A stretch of 64,000 nt of DNA from Zeimonas arvi. Its GTDB lineage: Bacteria; Pseudomonadota; Gammaproteobacteria; Burkholderiales; Burkholderiaceae_E. The stretch covers positions 1 to 64,000 of the forward strand of contig NZ_VDUY01000010.1 of the NCBI RefSeq assembly GCF_008039575.1. Reading direction: 5' to 3'. Both the position numbers and the translations under genes were made by a program. A model generated the notes under the pieces. That model was not told where the DNA came from and searched no databases. It was given only the letters and a program-made list of their open reading frames with translations. This document shows positions 44,428 to 55,773 of this stretch, one piece after another (position 1 is the first letter of the stretch; the number at the start of each line of letters is the position of its first letter).

Positions 44428-45003
44428 CTAGAAGCCCAGGCGTTCGCCGGCGCCCAGCAGCGTGGCGATGCCCAGCACGGCGAAGATCGCGGCGGCGATG
44501 CCGTGGACGAGCTTCACGTGCAGCTTGTGGGCGATCCGGTCGCCGAGCAGCACGGCGGGCACGTTGGCGATCATCATGCCCAGCGTGGTGCCGGCGACCA
44601 CGGCCACGAAGGCCTTGTACTGGGCGGCCAGGGCCACGGTGGCGATCTGGGTCTTGTCGCCCATCTCGGCGAGGAAGAAGGCGACCAGCGTGGTGCCGAA
44701 CACCCCCATGTGCGCGAGCTTCGCGTCCTTCTCGTCGAACTTGTCCGGCACGAGGATCCAGGCGGCCATCGCGAGGAAGGACAGGCCGAGCACCCAGCGC
44801 AGCGTCTCGGGGCTCATCAGCGAAGTGACCCAGGCGCCGATCGCGCCGGCGAACGCGTGGTTGAAGATCGTGGCGACCAGGATGCCCAGCACGATCGGCC
44901 AGGGCTTGCGGAACTTGGCGGCGAGGATGAAGGACAGCAGCTGCGTCTTGTCGCCGAATTCGGCCAGCGCGACGATGCCAGTGGAAACGAGAAAGGCTTC
45001 CAA
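44428..45003 (-). CDS. mneA: UPF0016/TMEM165 manganese exporter
   Basis: This is an inner-membrane cation exporter of 191 residues with about six helices in two repeats. Each repeat carries the defining E-x-G-D-(K/R)-(T/S) motif: EFGDKT at 15-20 and EMGDKT at 113-118. In Vibrio and other proteobacteria this family exports Mn2+ (MneA), and eukaryotic TMEM165/Gdt1 moves Mn2+ and Ca2+. The yybP-ykoY riboswitch in the leader strongly supports manganese. The gene is single and flanked on both sides by copies of a palindromic element. Confidence 0.92.
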   Translation of the reverse strand: MEAFLVSTGIVALAEFGDKTQLLSFILAAKFRKPWPIVLGILVATIFNHAFAGAIGAWVTSLMSPETLRWVLGLSFLAMAAWILVPDKFDEKDAKLAHMGVFGTTLVAFFLAEMGDKTQIATVALAAQYKAFVAVVAGTTLGMMIANVPAVLLGDRIAHKLHVKLVHGIAAAIFAVLGIATLLGAGERLGF

Positions 45004-45039
45004 TCGAGAGCTCCCTGGCCGGAACGGACACCGATGACC

Positions 45040-45182
45040 ATGCGCGCCCCGGCCAGTCCGGCGGCCTCATGGTCAAAGGTCTTGCCAGGTCGAGAGACTG
45101 CGCGCGCCATGGCCGGTGGGCCAAGTGTGTTGACGCGGGCCCCTTCGAATGCTGCGAAGGGCGGCTACTCCCCAATGACGGG
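45040..45182 (-). ncRNA. yybP-ykoY manganese riboswitch
   Basis: The minus-strand leader of the exporter gene contains the aptamer hallmark ttggggagtagccgc (about 45175-45161), then gtcaacacacttggccc and ggcaagacctttgacc, the pattern of proteobacterial yybP-ykoY RNAs. The expression platform follows (gaccatgaggcc... with ...gcatggtc pairing near 45037-45075). A -10-like tagaat lies at 45192-45187. The aptamer binds Mn2+ and should raise exporter expression when manganese is high. Confidence 0.87.
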
Positions 45183-45363
45183 GCGCATTCTACCCGAGTT
45201 GCCTTTGGGCGTGCGCCCGGGCCGGTCGGGATAAGCGCCCGGGCTCGTCCCCGACCGGCCGTGCATGTCGTGCGCTTCGTCGGCCGCAGTGTTGCCCTGG
45301 CAGCAAACGTCGCGAGGCGCCAGCGTAAGCGGCCGAGTGACCGCCTGAACACCGCGACCTCGA

Positions 45364-45571
45364 GGGCAGGGAGCGGGGGCCGGCTTCTCCGGACACTGTG
45401 CCAGCCGAGCGCTTCGGAAGGGAGCGGCGATCAGCGAGGGCGCTGTCCGAGCGGTCCCGCAGGGACCGCGAGTTGCGCCCGAGCCGCCGCGGACGACGAA
45501 GGCGAGGGCAGCCCCGCCAAAGGCGGGGCCGCAGCACCGTGTCCGGAGAAGCCGGCCCCCGCTCCCTGCCC
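45364..45571 (+). repeat. long palindromic element, copy B
   Basis: Perfect 33-bp arms (45364-45396 and 45539-45571) bound a 142-bp core, the same core length as copy A and homologous to it in opposite orientation. Core hairpins include gcggtcccgcagggaccgc and gccccgccaaaggcggggc. Compared with copy A, several stems have changed on both strands, so pairing is kept. The rest of this 590-bp gap (45183-45363, 45572-45594) shows no gene. Confidence 0.87.
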
Positions 45572-45594
45572 GGGCGCAGACGCTCCGGGAGCGG

Positions 45595-47250
45595 TCAGCC
45601 CGCCGCGAACGCGAAGTCGCGCCCGGGGGCCGCGGCGAACAGCGCCCGCGTGTACTCGTGCTTCGGGTTCCCGAACACTTCCCCCGCCGGCCCGTATTCC
45701 ACCACCTGCCCTTTCGACATGACCATCACGTGGTCGCAGACTTGCGCCGCCACCCGCAGGTCGTGGGTGATGAACAGCATCGCCAGGTGCAGCCGGTCGC
45801 GGATCTCGTCGAGCAGGCGCATCACCTGGGCCTGCACCGACACGTCGAGCGCCGACACCGCCTCGTCGGCGATCAGCAGCTCGGGCTCCATGGCCAGCGC
45901 GCGGGCGATGCAGATGCGCTGGCGCTGGCCGCCCGAGAACTGGTGCGGGTAGCGGTCGAGCGACGCCGGGTCGAGCCGGACCAGTTCCATCAGCTCGCGG
46001 GCACGGGCCATCGCCTTGCTGCGTGGCGTGCCGTAGTTCAGCGGCCCCTCGATGATCGACTCGCCCACGGTGCGGCGAGGGTTCAGCGAGCGGTAGGGAT
46101 CCTGGAAGACCACCTGGATGCGCCGGCGCAGCGGCCGCAGCTCGCGGTGCGACATCCGCGCGATGTTCTCGCCGCCGATCTCGACCGTGCCGGTGGTCGG
46201 GTCGATGAGCCGTGCGATGCAGCGGGCCACGGTGGACTTGCCCGAGCCGGACTCGCCGACGATGCCCAGGGTCTGGCCGCGCCGGATCTGCAGCGACACC
46301 TCGGCGGCGGCGCGCACTTCGTGCTTCGGCGCGAAGAAGCCGCCGCTCGAGTAGATCTTGCCCAGCTTTTCGGTCTTCAGCACCACCGGGGCGTTTTCGT
46401 CGGCGCCGCGGTGGCGCGGCTTCACGCTGGGCACCGAGCCGATCAGCATCTTCGTGTACGCGTGCTGCGGGTCGGTAAGCACCGCCTGCTTCGTGCCGGT
46501 CTCGACCATGTCGCCCAGCCGCAGGACCGCCACGCGATCGGCGATTTCGGCCACCACGCCGAAATCGTGGGTGATGAACAGCACGCCGGTGCCGTGCTTG
46601 TGCTGCAGGTCGGCGATCAGCCGCAGGATCTGCGCCTGGGTGGTCACGTCGAGCGCGGTGGTCGGCTCGTCGGCGATCAGCAGCACCGGCTCCAGGATCA
46701 GCGCCATCGCGATCATGATCCGCTGGCGCTGGCCGCCCGAAAGCTGGTGCGGGTAGGAGTCGTACATCCGGTCGGGGTCGGGCAGGCCGACTTCATCGAT
46801 CACCTGGTGCACCCGCTGGCGGCGCTCGGCGGGCCCCAGCTTCGTGTGCATGGCCAGCACTTCGTCGATCTGCGCGCCGCAGCGCATGACCGGGTTCAGC
46901 GCGGTCATCGGCTCCTGGAAGATCATCGACATCCGCACGCAGCGCAGCTCGCGCAGCCGCGATTCGCTGGCCTGCGCGATGTTTTCGCCCTCGAGCAGGA
47001 TCTCGCCGCCGAGCACCGGCAGCTGCTTGGGCAGCAGGCCCATCACCGCCTGCGCGATCACCGACTTGCCCGAGCCGGACTCGCCGACCAGGCAGACGAT
47101 CTCACCGCGGTTCACCGTGAGGCTCACGCCGGCCACCGCGCGCTTGCGATCACCGCCCCGCGGCAGGGCGATCGACAGGTCGCGGATCTGGAGGACGGGG
47201 CCGGTCGCGGGCATGTCGCGGGTCTGCTTGTTGATCTGGGAGGTGTTCAT
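45595..47250 (-). CDS. peptide-type ABC transporter, fused two-domain ATPase
   Basis: This is a 551-residue protein with two full ABC ATPase domains, equivalent to DppD and DppF joined. Domain 1 (about 18-270) has [23 protein letters not shown] and [12 protein letters not shown]. Domain 2 (about 290-540) has [24 protein letters not shown] and [12 protein letters not shown]. Each domain is followed by the oligopeptide-type C-terminal extension ([18 protein letters not shown] and [18 protein letters not shown]). It powers import by the two permeases upstream in the operon. The start lies four bases after the dppC-like stop. Confidence 0.94.
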   Translation of the reverse strand: MNTSQINKQTRDMPATGPVLQIRDLSIALPRGGDRKRAVAGVSLTVNRGEIVCLVGESGSGKSVIAQAVMGLLPKQLPVLGGEILLEGENIAQASESRLRELRCVRMSMIFQEPMTALNPVMRCGAQIDEVLAMHTKLGPAERRQRVHQVIDEVGLPDPDRMYDSYPHQLSGGQRQRIMIAMALILEPVLLIADEPTTALDVTTQAQILRLIADLQHKHGTGVLFITHDFGVVAEIADRVAVLRLGDMVETGTKQAVLTDPQHAYTKMLIGSVPSVKPRHRGADENAPVVLKTEKLGKIYSSGGFFAPKHEVRAAAEVSLQIRRGQTLGIVGESGSGKSTVARCIARLIDPTTGTVEIGGENIARMSHRELRPLRRRIQVVFQDPYRSLNPRRTVGESIIEGPLNYGTPRSKAMARARELMELVRLDPASLDRYPHQFSGGQRQRICIARALAMEPELLIADEAVSALDVSVQAQVMRLLDEIRDRLHLAMLFITHDLRVAAQVCDHVMVMSKGQVVEYGPAGEVFGNPKHEYTRALFAAAPGRDFAFAAG

Positions 47251-47254
47251 CGGA

Positions 47255-48196
47255 TCAGACCCGCTTGGCCATCTTCGGGTCCAGCGTGTCGCGCAGCCCG
47301 TCGCCCAGGATGTTCACCGCCAGCACGGTGACCGCCAGGAAGATGCCAGGGAAGAACACGTTGTGCGGATACTGCTGGAACTGCACCCGCCCTTCGGCCA
47401 TGATGTTGCCCCAGGTGGGGATGTCGGTGGGCAGGCCCACGCCGAGGAAGGACAGGATGGCCTCCAAGAGGATCGCCGACGCGCAGATGTAGGTCGCCTG
47501 CACGATCAACGGCGCTACCGTGTTGGGCAGGATGTGCCCGAACATGATCTTCCAGCCCGGCGTGCCCAGCGACAGCGCGGCCTCCACGTAAGGTTCCTCG
47601 CGGATCGTGAGCACCAGCGAGCGCACCAGGCGCGTCACCCGCGGGATCTCGGGAATCGCGATCGCCACGATGACGGTGATCAGGCTGGCCTTCCACAGCG
47701 CGACCAGTGCGATTGCGATCAGGATGCCGGGGATCGCCATGATGCCGTCCATGACGCGCATCAGGGGGCCGTCGAGCCAGCGGAGGTAGCCCGAGCCCAG
47801 TCCGGCTAGAACGCCCAGGAAGGTGGAGACCACCGCGCAGGCGATGCCCACGATCAGCGAGACCTGGGTGCCATAGATCACGCGGCTGTAGATGTCGCGG
47901 CCGAAGGAGTCCGATCCCATCAGAAACTCGTGGGCGACCATCTCGCCTTCCATCGTCATGATCTCGCCGGTCGCGCCCGGCAGCAGGTCGCGGCTCGAGG
48001 GATCGAAGAGCGTGGGGTCGACGGTGCCCAGCAGCGGTGCGGCCAGCGCGATGGCGACCAGCAGCGCCAGCGCAACCCCACCGATGCGAACGCTCCAGTT
48101 CTGCCCGAGACGCTTCCAGATCGAGGGGCGCTCGACGATGTCGGCCGCTTCGACGGACAGCGTGTCGTCGATGGTGGGCGTGGTCGGATTCGTCAT
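47255..48196 (-). CDS. peptide-type ABC transporter permease (DppC-like)
   Basis: This is an inner-membrane permease of 313 residues. An N-terminal cytoplasmic stretch of about 35 residues and one helix (IGGVALALLVAIALAAPLLG) precede a periplasmic loop with FLMGSDSFGRDIYSRVIYG. The binding-protein-dependent transport domain follows, with the EAA loop EAALSLGTPGWKIMFGHILPN near residue 208. The start at 48196 shares one base with the stop of the DppB-like gene, so translation is coupled. Substrates of this group include di- and oligopeptides, nickel, glutathione and opines, and none can be chosen here. Confidence 0.92.
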   Translation of the reverse strand: MTNPTTPTIDDTLSVEAADIVERPSIWKRLGQNWSVRIGGVALALLVAIALAAPLLGTVDPTLFDPSSRDLLPGATGEIMTMEGEMVAHEFLMGSDSFGRDIYSRVIYGTQVSLIVGIACAVVSTFLGVLAGLGSGYLRWLDGPLMRVMDGIMAIPGILIAIALVALWKASLITVIVAIAIPEIPRVTRLVRSLVLTIREEPYVEAALSLGTPGWKIMFGHILPNTVAPLIVQATYICASAILLEAILSFLGVGLPTDIPTWGNIMAEGRVQFQQYPHNVFFPGIFLAVTVLAVNILGDGLRDTLDPKMAKRV

Positions 48197-49137
48197 CAGT
48201 AGCGGATCCTCGGGTCGAACACCAGATAGGAGAGGTCCACGAGCAGGTTGATCAGCACGTAGACGAAGGAGAAGAACAGGATCACGCCCTGGATCGTGGG
48301 GAAGTCGCGCGCCAGCACTGCGTCGACCGTGAGCCGGCCGAGTCCTGGGATGCCGAACACCGACTCGGTCACCACGACCCCGCCGATCAGCAGCGCGATC
48401 CCGATGCCGATCACCGTCACGATGGGCACCGCCGCATTGGCCAGCGCGTGGCGGATCAACACCCGCATCTCGGGAAGGCCCTTGGCGCGCGCGGTGCGCA
48501 CGTAGTCCTCGGTGAGCACTTCGGCGACCGCGGCCCGGGTGACGCGCGCGATCAGCGCGATGTAGATCACCGCCAGCGCCAGCGCCGGCAGGATGATGTG
48601 CCGCAGGAAGGGAACGATGCCATCGGCCAGCCGCGAGTAGCCCTGCACCGGCAGCCACTCGAGCTTGATCGACACCAGCCAGATCAGCAGGTAGCCGAGC
48701 ACGAACACCGGCAGCGAGAAGCCGAGCACCGAGAAGCCCATCAGCGCGCGGTCCAGCCAGCCGCCGTGGCGCCAGGCGGCCAGCACGCCGAGCGGCACCG
48801 ACACCCCGACCGCCAGCACGATGGTCACGAAGGCCAGGGCGAAGGTCGGTTCGAGCCGCTGCGCGATCAGCTCGGTGACCTGCATCTTGAAGTAGTAGGA
48901 CTCGCCGAGCTCGCCCTGCAGCAGTTGCGAGAACCAGATGCCGAACTGCACCGGCAGGGGCTTCTCGAGCCCCAGCTGCTCGCGGATCTGCTGGATGTTC
49001 TCGGCGCTCGCCGCGTCGCCGGCGATGATCGCGGCCGGGTCGCCCGGCGTGAGCCGCAACATCAGGAAGACCAGCACCGCCACGATCAGCAGCACCGGGA
49101 TCGTGGCCGCGATCCGCTTGATCAGAAAACCTGTCAT
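48196..49137 (-). CDS. peptide-type ABC transporter permease (DppB-like)
   Basis: This is an inner-membrane permease of 313 residues. The family N-terminus FLIKRIAATIPVLLIVAVLVFLMLRLTPGDPA is followed by a periplasmic region (about 30-100) and six helices in total. The EAA loop VLTEDYVRTARAKGLPEMRVLIRHALANA lies near residue 190. It pairs with the DppC-like permease that it overlaps by one base. The binding-protein gene is upstream, across a 153-base gap with strong hairpins. Confidence 0.93.
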   Translation of the reverse strand: MTGFLIKRIAATIPVLLIVAVLVFLMLRLTPGDPAAIIAGDAASAENIQQIREQLGLEKPLPVQFGIWFSQLLQGELGESYYFKMQVTELIAQRLEPTFALAFVTIVLAVGVSVPLGVLAAWRHGGWLDRALMGFSVLGFSLPVFVLGYLLIWLVSIKLEWLPVQGYSRLADGIVPFLRHIILPALALAVIYIALIARVTRAAVAEVLTEDYVRTARAKGLPEMRVLIRHALANAAVPIVTVIGIGIALLIGGVVVTESVFGIPGLGRLTVDAVLARDFPTIQGVILFFSFVYVLINLLVDLSYLVFDPRIRY

Positions 49138-49232
49138 CGATTCGTGTCCGGAAGAGGGGGCGGCGCAGTGGCGCCGCCAGTGCCCGACCCGGTTGCGCGG
49201 TCAGCCCGGCCTTCGGGCGCTCGCGCGGTCAG

Positions 49233-49261
49233 GCCACCGGCCCGGGAACCGGGCCGGTGGC
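49233..49261 (-). other. intercistronic hairpin in the ABC operon
   Basis: A 13-bp perfect stem (gccaccggcccgg / ccgggccggtggc, loop gaa) and a second stem ggcggcctgc/gcaggccgcc (about 49260-49282) stand between the binding-protein and permease genes with no T tract. They probably shield the abundant binding-protein mRNA from 3' decay (inference). Confidence 0.6.
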
Positions 49262-49290
49262 GGCCTGCGGGGCAGGCCGCCGGCCAGGAC

Positions 49291-50883
49291 CTACTTCTTG
49301 ATGTTCCAGTAGAGGTTGCCCGGCGCGGTCACCAGGCCGGTGATGCCCTTGCGGACCGCCGCCGGCTGTACGTACTCGCCCAGCGGCGCGTGGGTGCCGT
49401 ACTCGAAGGCCTTCTTCTGGATTTCCTGCGCGAGCGACTTCTTCTTGCCTTCGTCGGTCTCGCGCGCGAACTGGTCGCGCAGCTTCTCGATCTCCGGTGA
49501 ATCGGCCCAGCCGAACCAGGCCTTGTCGCCGCCCGCGCCGATCGCCGCGTTGGTCAGCGGATTCCAGATGTCGGGCGACACCCAGGCCGTCGCGAAGATA
49601 TGCCAGCCACCCTGCGCCGGCGGGTCCTTCTTGGCACGGCGCGAGACCAGCGTGTTCCAGTCCATCGACTGCAGGTCGACCTTGAAGCCGGCCAGGCGCA
49701 GCAGCTGGGCGGCCACGTCCGGCAGCTTGGTGATCGAGGCCAGGTCGGTGGGCTTCATGATCACGATCGGCGTGCCGTCGTAACCCGAGGCCTTCAGCAA
49801 CTCCTGCGCCTTCTTCAGGTTGCCCTTGCCCAGGTTCTGTGCCTCGGCGCCGGCGTTCGACGCGTAGGGCGTGCCGCAGGTGAACATCGACGCGCAGATC
49901 TTGTAGAGCTTCGGATCGCCGACCTGGGCCTTCAGGAAGGCCTCCTGGTTGAGCGCCATCAGCGCCGCCGCCTTGACCTTCGGGTTGTCGAAGGGCTTGT
50001 GCAGGTGGTTGAAGCGCAGCATGTACTGGAAGCCCAGCGGATTCCAGTTGACGATCTCGATGTTCGGGTCGGCGCGCAGCGCGGCGTAGGACTCGAAAGC
50101 CGGCTGCTCGATCATGTCGACCTCGCCCCGGATCAGCGCATTGACCTGCTGCTGCGCGTCGCGCAGCGCCAGGTTCCACTCGACCCGGTCGACGTAGACG
50201 TTCTTGCCGCCGGCGGTGCCAGAAGGCGGCTCGTTGCGCGGCACGTACTTGTCGAACTTGGCGTAGACCGCCTTGTCGCCCGGTTTGTACTGGTCGCGCA
50301 CGAACACGTACGGACCCGAGCCGGTGTAGTCTTCGATCTGCTTGTCGGCCGGAGTCTCGGCGACCCGCTTCGGCATGATGAAGGGCACGTTCGACGACGG
50401 CTTGCCGAGCGCCTCGAGCACGAAGCCGCAGGCCTCGCGCAGGAAGATCCGGAAGGTGTCGGGCGCCGGCGAGTCCATCCGGTCCACGAATGTGAACAGC
50501 TTCTGGCCCATCGCGTCGCGCTTGCCCCAGCGGGCCAGCGATGCGGTCACGTCTTCGCCGGTGACTGGCGCGCCGTCGTGGAACAGCAGGCCCTTGCGCA
50601 GCTTGAAGGTCCAGAGGCGGTTGTCGTCGCTGACCGTCCAGGACTCGACCATCTGCGGCTTGATCTGGCTCTTGGCGTCGGTGCCGAAGAGGGTGTCGTA
50701 GATCATGTAGCCGTGGTTGCGGACCATGTACTGCGTGGTCCAGATCGGGTCGAGGATCGCCAGGTTCGAGTGCGGGATGACCTTGAGCACCTTGTCCTGG
50801 GCGGCGACCTGTCCGCCGTGCAGGGTCGCCATGGCGACGATGCCCGCCGCGATGACCGACCTGAGCCTGAAACTGACTGCCAT
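49291..50883 (-). CDS. peptide-type ABC transporter substrate-binding protein
   Basis: This is a class C (cluster C, SBP_bac_5) periplasmic receptor of 530 residues. The signal peptide is at about 1-29 (VIAAGIVAMATLHGGQVAAQ). The mature start KVLKVIPHSNLAILDPIWTTQYMVRNHGYMIYDTLF and the later YTGSGPYVFVRDQYKPGDK near residue 180 are typical. The Met at 50883 is preferred for its ggagg site, and the frame extends ten residues further upstream. It heads an operon binding protein - permease - permease - fused ATPase. The ligand is probably a peptide or peptide-like compound, by family only. Confidence 0.93.
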   Translation of the reverse strand: MAVSFRLRSVIAAGIVAMATLHGGQVAAQDKVLKVIPHSNLAILDPIWTTQYMVRNHGYMIYDTLFGTDAKSQIKPQMVESWTVSDDNRLWTFKLRKGLLFHDGAPVTGEDVTASLARWGKRDAMGQKLFTFVDRMDSPAPDTFRIFLREACGFVLEALGKPSSNVPFIMPKRVAETPADKQIEDYTGSGPYVFVRDQYKPGDKAVYAKFDKYVPRNEPPSGTAGGKNVYVDRVEWNLALRDAQQQVNALIRGEVDMIEQPAFESYAALRADPNIEIVNWNPLGFQYMLRFNHLHKPFDNPKVKAAALMALNQEAFLKAQVGDPKLYKICASMFTCGTPYASNAGAEAQNLGKGNLKKAQELLKASGYDGTPIVIMKPTDLASITKLPDVAAQLLRLAGFKVDLQSMDWNTLVSRRAKKDPPAQGGWHIFATAWVSPDIWNPLTNAAIGAGGDKAWFGWADSPEIEKLRDQFARETDEGKKKSLAQEIQKKAFEYGTHAPLGEYVQPAAVRKGITGLVTAPGNLYWNIKK

Positions 50884-51011
50884 GAAATGCCTCCGCTGTG
50901 GATGGTTCGACAACGCGTTCGCGGGCGTCGTTCAGGATCCGGCCATCGGCCGGATCCGGGACAATGTTACCGCGAGAATCGAGGCGCCGGCGCCACGGCG
51001 GTGCAGGACGA

Positions 51012-52535
51012 TCAGGCCGTCGTGACCGGGATCTTCCCGATCCGGGCCTGCCACTCGGCCGGACCGGTCTGGTGCACCGAGGTGCCGCTCGAGTCGACCG
51101 CCACAGTGACCGGCATGTCCCGGACCTCGAACTCGTAGATCGCTTCCATCCCCAGGTCGGCGAAGCCGACCACCCTGGCCTTGCGGATCGCCTTGGAGAC
51201 CAGGTAGGCGGCGCCGCCCACCGCCATCAGGTAGGCCGCCTTGTGCTTGCGGATGGCGTCGATGGCCGTCGGGCCGCGCTCGGCCTTGCCGATCATCGAG
51301 ATCAGCCCCGTCTGCGACAGCATCATGTCGGTGAACTTGTCCATCCGGGTCGACGTGGTCGGGCCGGCCGGGCCCACCGCCTCGTCGCGCACCGGGTCGA
51401 CCGGGCCCACGTAGTAGATGACCCGGTTCGTGAAGTCCACCGGCAGTGTCTCGCCGCGGGCCAGCATGTCCTGGATCCGCTTGTGGGCGGCATCGCGGCC
51501 GGTGAGCATCTTGCCCGACAACAGCAAGGTCTGGCCCGGCTTCCACGAGGCGACCTCTTCCTTCGTGAGCGTGTCCAGGTCCACCCGCTTCGACTGCTTG
51601 ACGTCGGGCGTCCAGCTCACGTCCGGCCAGGTGGAGAGCGGCGGCGGCTCGCAGTAGGCGGGGCCCGAGCCGTCGAGCACGAAATGCGCGTGCCGCGTGG
51701 CCGCGCAGTTCGGGATCATCGCCACCGGCTTGGAGGCCGCGTGGGTCGGGTACATCGCGATCTTGACGTCGAGCACCGTGGTCAGGCCGCCCAGGCCCTG
51801 GGCGCCGATGCCCAGCGCGTTGACCTTCTCGTAGAGCTCGATGCGCAGTTCCTCGACCTTGTTCGCCGGCCCGCGCTTCAGCAGGTCGAACATGTCGATC
51901 GGGTCCATCAGCGACTCCTTGGCCATCAGCATCGCCTTCTCGGCGGTGCCGCCGATGCCGATGCCAAGCATGCCCGGCGGGCACCAGCCGGCGCCCATGG
52001 TGGGCACGGTCTTGAGCACCCAGTCGACGACCGAATCCGACGGGTTGAGCATGACGAGCTTGGACTTGTTCTCCGAGCCGCCGCCCTTGGCCGCCACGGT
52101 GACGTCGACCTTGTCGCCCGGCACCAGCTCCATCTGGATCACCGCCGGCGTGTTGTCCTTCGTGTTCTTGCGCTCGAACTGCGGGTCGGCCACCACCGAG
52201 GCGCGCAGCGTGTTGTCCGGGCTCAGGTAGCCCCGGCGCACCCCCTCGTTGACCGCGTCGGCGATCGATCCGGAGAAGCCCTCGAAGCGCACGCCCATGC
52301 CGATCTTCAGGAACACGTTGACGATGCCGGTGTCCTGGCAGATCGGGCGGTGTCCCTCGGCGCACATCCGCGAGTTTGTCAGGATCTGCGCGATCGCGTC
52401 GCGCGCGGCCGGGCTCTGCTCCGACTGGTAGGCCCGCGCCAGGTGCTCGATGAAGTCCTGCGGGTGGTAGTAGCTGATGAACTGCAGCGCCGCGGCCACC
52501 GATTCGATCAGGTCGTCCTGCTTGATCACGGTCAT
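51012..52535 (-). CDS. fumarate hydratase, class I (iron-sulfur)
   Basis: This enzyme interconverts fumarate and malate in the TCA cycle using an oxygen-labile [4Fe-4S] cluster. It has 507 residues, the length of the single-chain class I type. Cluster cysteines lie in ICQDTGIVNVF near 65, NCAATRHAHF near 280 and possibly WCPPGMLGIG near 185. The C-terminal beta domain has VGPAGPTTSTRMDKF near 405. The Met at 52535 has gaggacc upstream, and the frame extends 40 codons further without family resemblance. Symbols fumA, fumB or fumarase I would all fit. Confidence 0.94.
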   Translation of the reverse strand: MTVIKQDDLIESVAAALQFISYYHPQDFIEHLARAYQSEQSPAARDAIAQILTNSRMCAEGHRPICQDTGIVNVFLKIGMGVRFEGFSGSIADAVNEGVRRGYLSPDNTLRASVVADPQFERKNTKDNTPAVIQMELVPGDKVDVTVAAKGGGSENKSKLVMLNPSDSVVDWVLKTVPTMGAGWCPPGMLGIGIGGTAEKAMLMAKESLMDPIDMFDLLKRGPANKVEELRIELYEKVNALGIGAQGLGGLTTVLDVKIAMYPTHAASKPVAMIPNCAATRHAHFVLDGSGPAYCEPPPLSTWPDVSWTPDVKQSKRVDLDTLTKEEVASWKPGQTLLLSGKMLTGRDAAHKRIQDMLARGETLPVDFTNRVIYYVGPVDPVRDEAVGPAGPTTSTRMDKFTDMMLSQTGLISMIGKAERGPTAIDAIRKHKAAYLMAVGGAAYLVSKAIRKARVVGFADLGMEAIYEFEVRDMPVTVAVDSSGTSVHQTGPAEWQARIGKIPVTTA

Positions 52536-52626
52536 GGTTCGGTCCTCGTCGGAATGATGGAAGGCGATTGCCGCGCGCAATGCGCGGCGCTCGGCGGTTC
52601 GGCTCGCAGGGGCCCGGCCCGCCGGA

Positions 52627-53229
52627 TCAGTGTCCGTTGCGCTCGCGGTGGCCACCCTTGTGCGCGACGGCCAGGGTGCCCGCCATCAGGCGGTCGATGA
52701 TCGCGATGGCGATTGCCGAGACCAGGAACACCACGTGGATCACGGTCTGCCAGAGCAGCGTCTGCTGGGGCAGCGTGCCGGCCGAGATGAAGCTCTTGAG
52801 CAGATGGATCGAGGAGATCCCGATGATCGCAGTGGCAAGCTTGACCTTGAGCACGTTCGCGTTCACGTGCGACAGCCATTCGGGCTGGTCGGGGTGGCCT
52901 TCGAGCCGCAGCCGCGACACGAAGGTCTCGTAGCCGCCCACGATGACCATGATGAGCAGGTTGGAGATCATCACCACGTCGATCAGCGACAGGACGATGA
53001 TCATGATCACCGTTTCCTTGCTCCGCTCGGTGATGTTGAGCCGATCGACCGTGCTGTCGAGCGCGCCAGGGTTCCAGAGCAATTCGACCAAATGGACCAG
53101 TTCCTCTGCGAACAGCCAGACGTAGACCACCTGGGCGACGATCAGGCCGAGGTACAGGGGCAACTGGAGCCAGCGGCTGGCGAAGATCAGGCGCGGAAGC
53201 GGGGCGATCGGCTTGTCGGCGGGAGGCAT
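52627..53229 (-). CDS. UPF0114 (YqhA-family) membrane protein
   Basis: This is a 200-residue inner-membrane protein with about four helices. The family N-terminus LIFASRWLQLPLYLGLIVAQVVYVW is at about 14-38, followed by MIIVLSLIDVVMISNLLIMVIVGGYETFVSRL and VKLATAIIGISSIHLLKSFI. The function is unknown. The Met at 53229 begins the family alignment, and a weaker start 24 residues earlier exists. The gene is transcribed toward class I fumarase, 91 bases away, and is divergent from acs. Confidence 0.88.
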   Translation of the reverse strand: MPPADKPIAPLPRLIFASRWLQLPLYLGLIVAQVVYVWLFAEELVHLVELLWNPGALDSTVDRLNITERSKETVIMIIVLSLIDVVMISNLLIMVIVGGYETFVSRLRLEGHPDQPEWLSHVNANVLKVKLATAIIGISSIHLLKSFISAGTLPQQTLLWQTVIHVVFLVSAIAIAIIDRLMAGTLAVAHKGGHRERNGH

Positions 53230-53476
53230 CAAGGAGGGACTCCTTGCGGAAATCCGGCGGAGTTTAGCGGATTTGCCGAACAGGCCCGCGCGGATTCGCA
53301 CGTCTGGAGCGGCGCGCTATCCTCGGGAAGCGTCTCCGGGCGAAGGGCGAGTCGGCCTCCGGAGCGCAGGGGCGGGCGCGGTTGCGCAAATGCCTGATCC
53401 GTAAGGCTTCCGTAAGGGACCCTGCGTAACTTGCTCCCGCATAAGCAGAAATCCAGCAAGAAAATGGAGGGGGGAC

Positions 53477-55459
<1,983 letters not shown>

Positions 55460-55469
55460 GGCCCCACCC

Positions 55470-55754
55470 ATGGCGAGCGTGGTCATCGTGCTGAAGGGCC
55501 TGGTGGAGTTCGCGGGGCTGCTGCTGCTCGCGCGAGGCGCAGTGTTCGTGCTGAGCTTCGGCAAGCATTCGCAGAACCCGATCTACCAGGCCCTGGTCTT
55601 CCTGACCCGCCCCCTGGTGCGGGTCGCGCGCGCGATCACGCCCGCCGCCGTCGTCGACAGGCATGTTGCGGCGGTCGCCTTCTTTCTCTTGTTCTGGGTC
55701 TGGGTCGGGCTGGTCCTCCTGAAGGCCACCTACGCCCCTGTCGGCCCTTCCTGA
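55470..55754 (+). CDS. small YggT-like membrane protein
   Basis: This is a 94-residue inner-membrane protein with two helices (about 5-30 and 67-88). The intervening segment NPIYQALVFLTRPLVRVARAITPAAVVDRH resembles one YggT repeat. The function is unknown. It lies ten bases after acs, and similar proteins accompany acs in other Burkholderiales. A role in membrane energetics during acetate growth would be speculation. Confidence 0.8.
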   Translation: MASVVIVLKGLVEFAGLLLLARGAVFVLSFGKHSQNPIYQALVFLTRPLVRVARAITPAAVVDRHVAAVAFFLLFWVWVGLVLLKATYAPVGPS

Positions 55755-55773
55755 TTTCCCGGAGACAGCAGAC

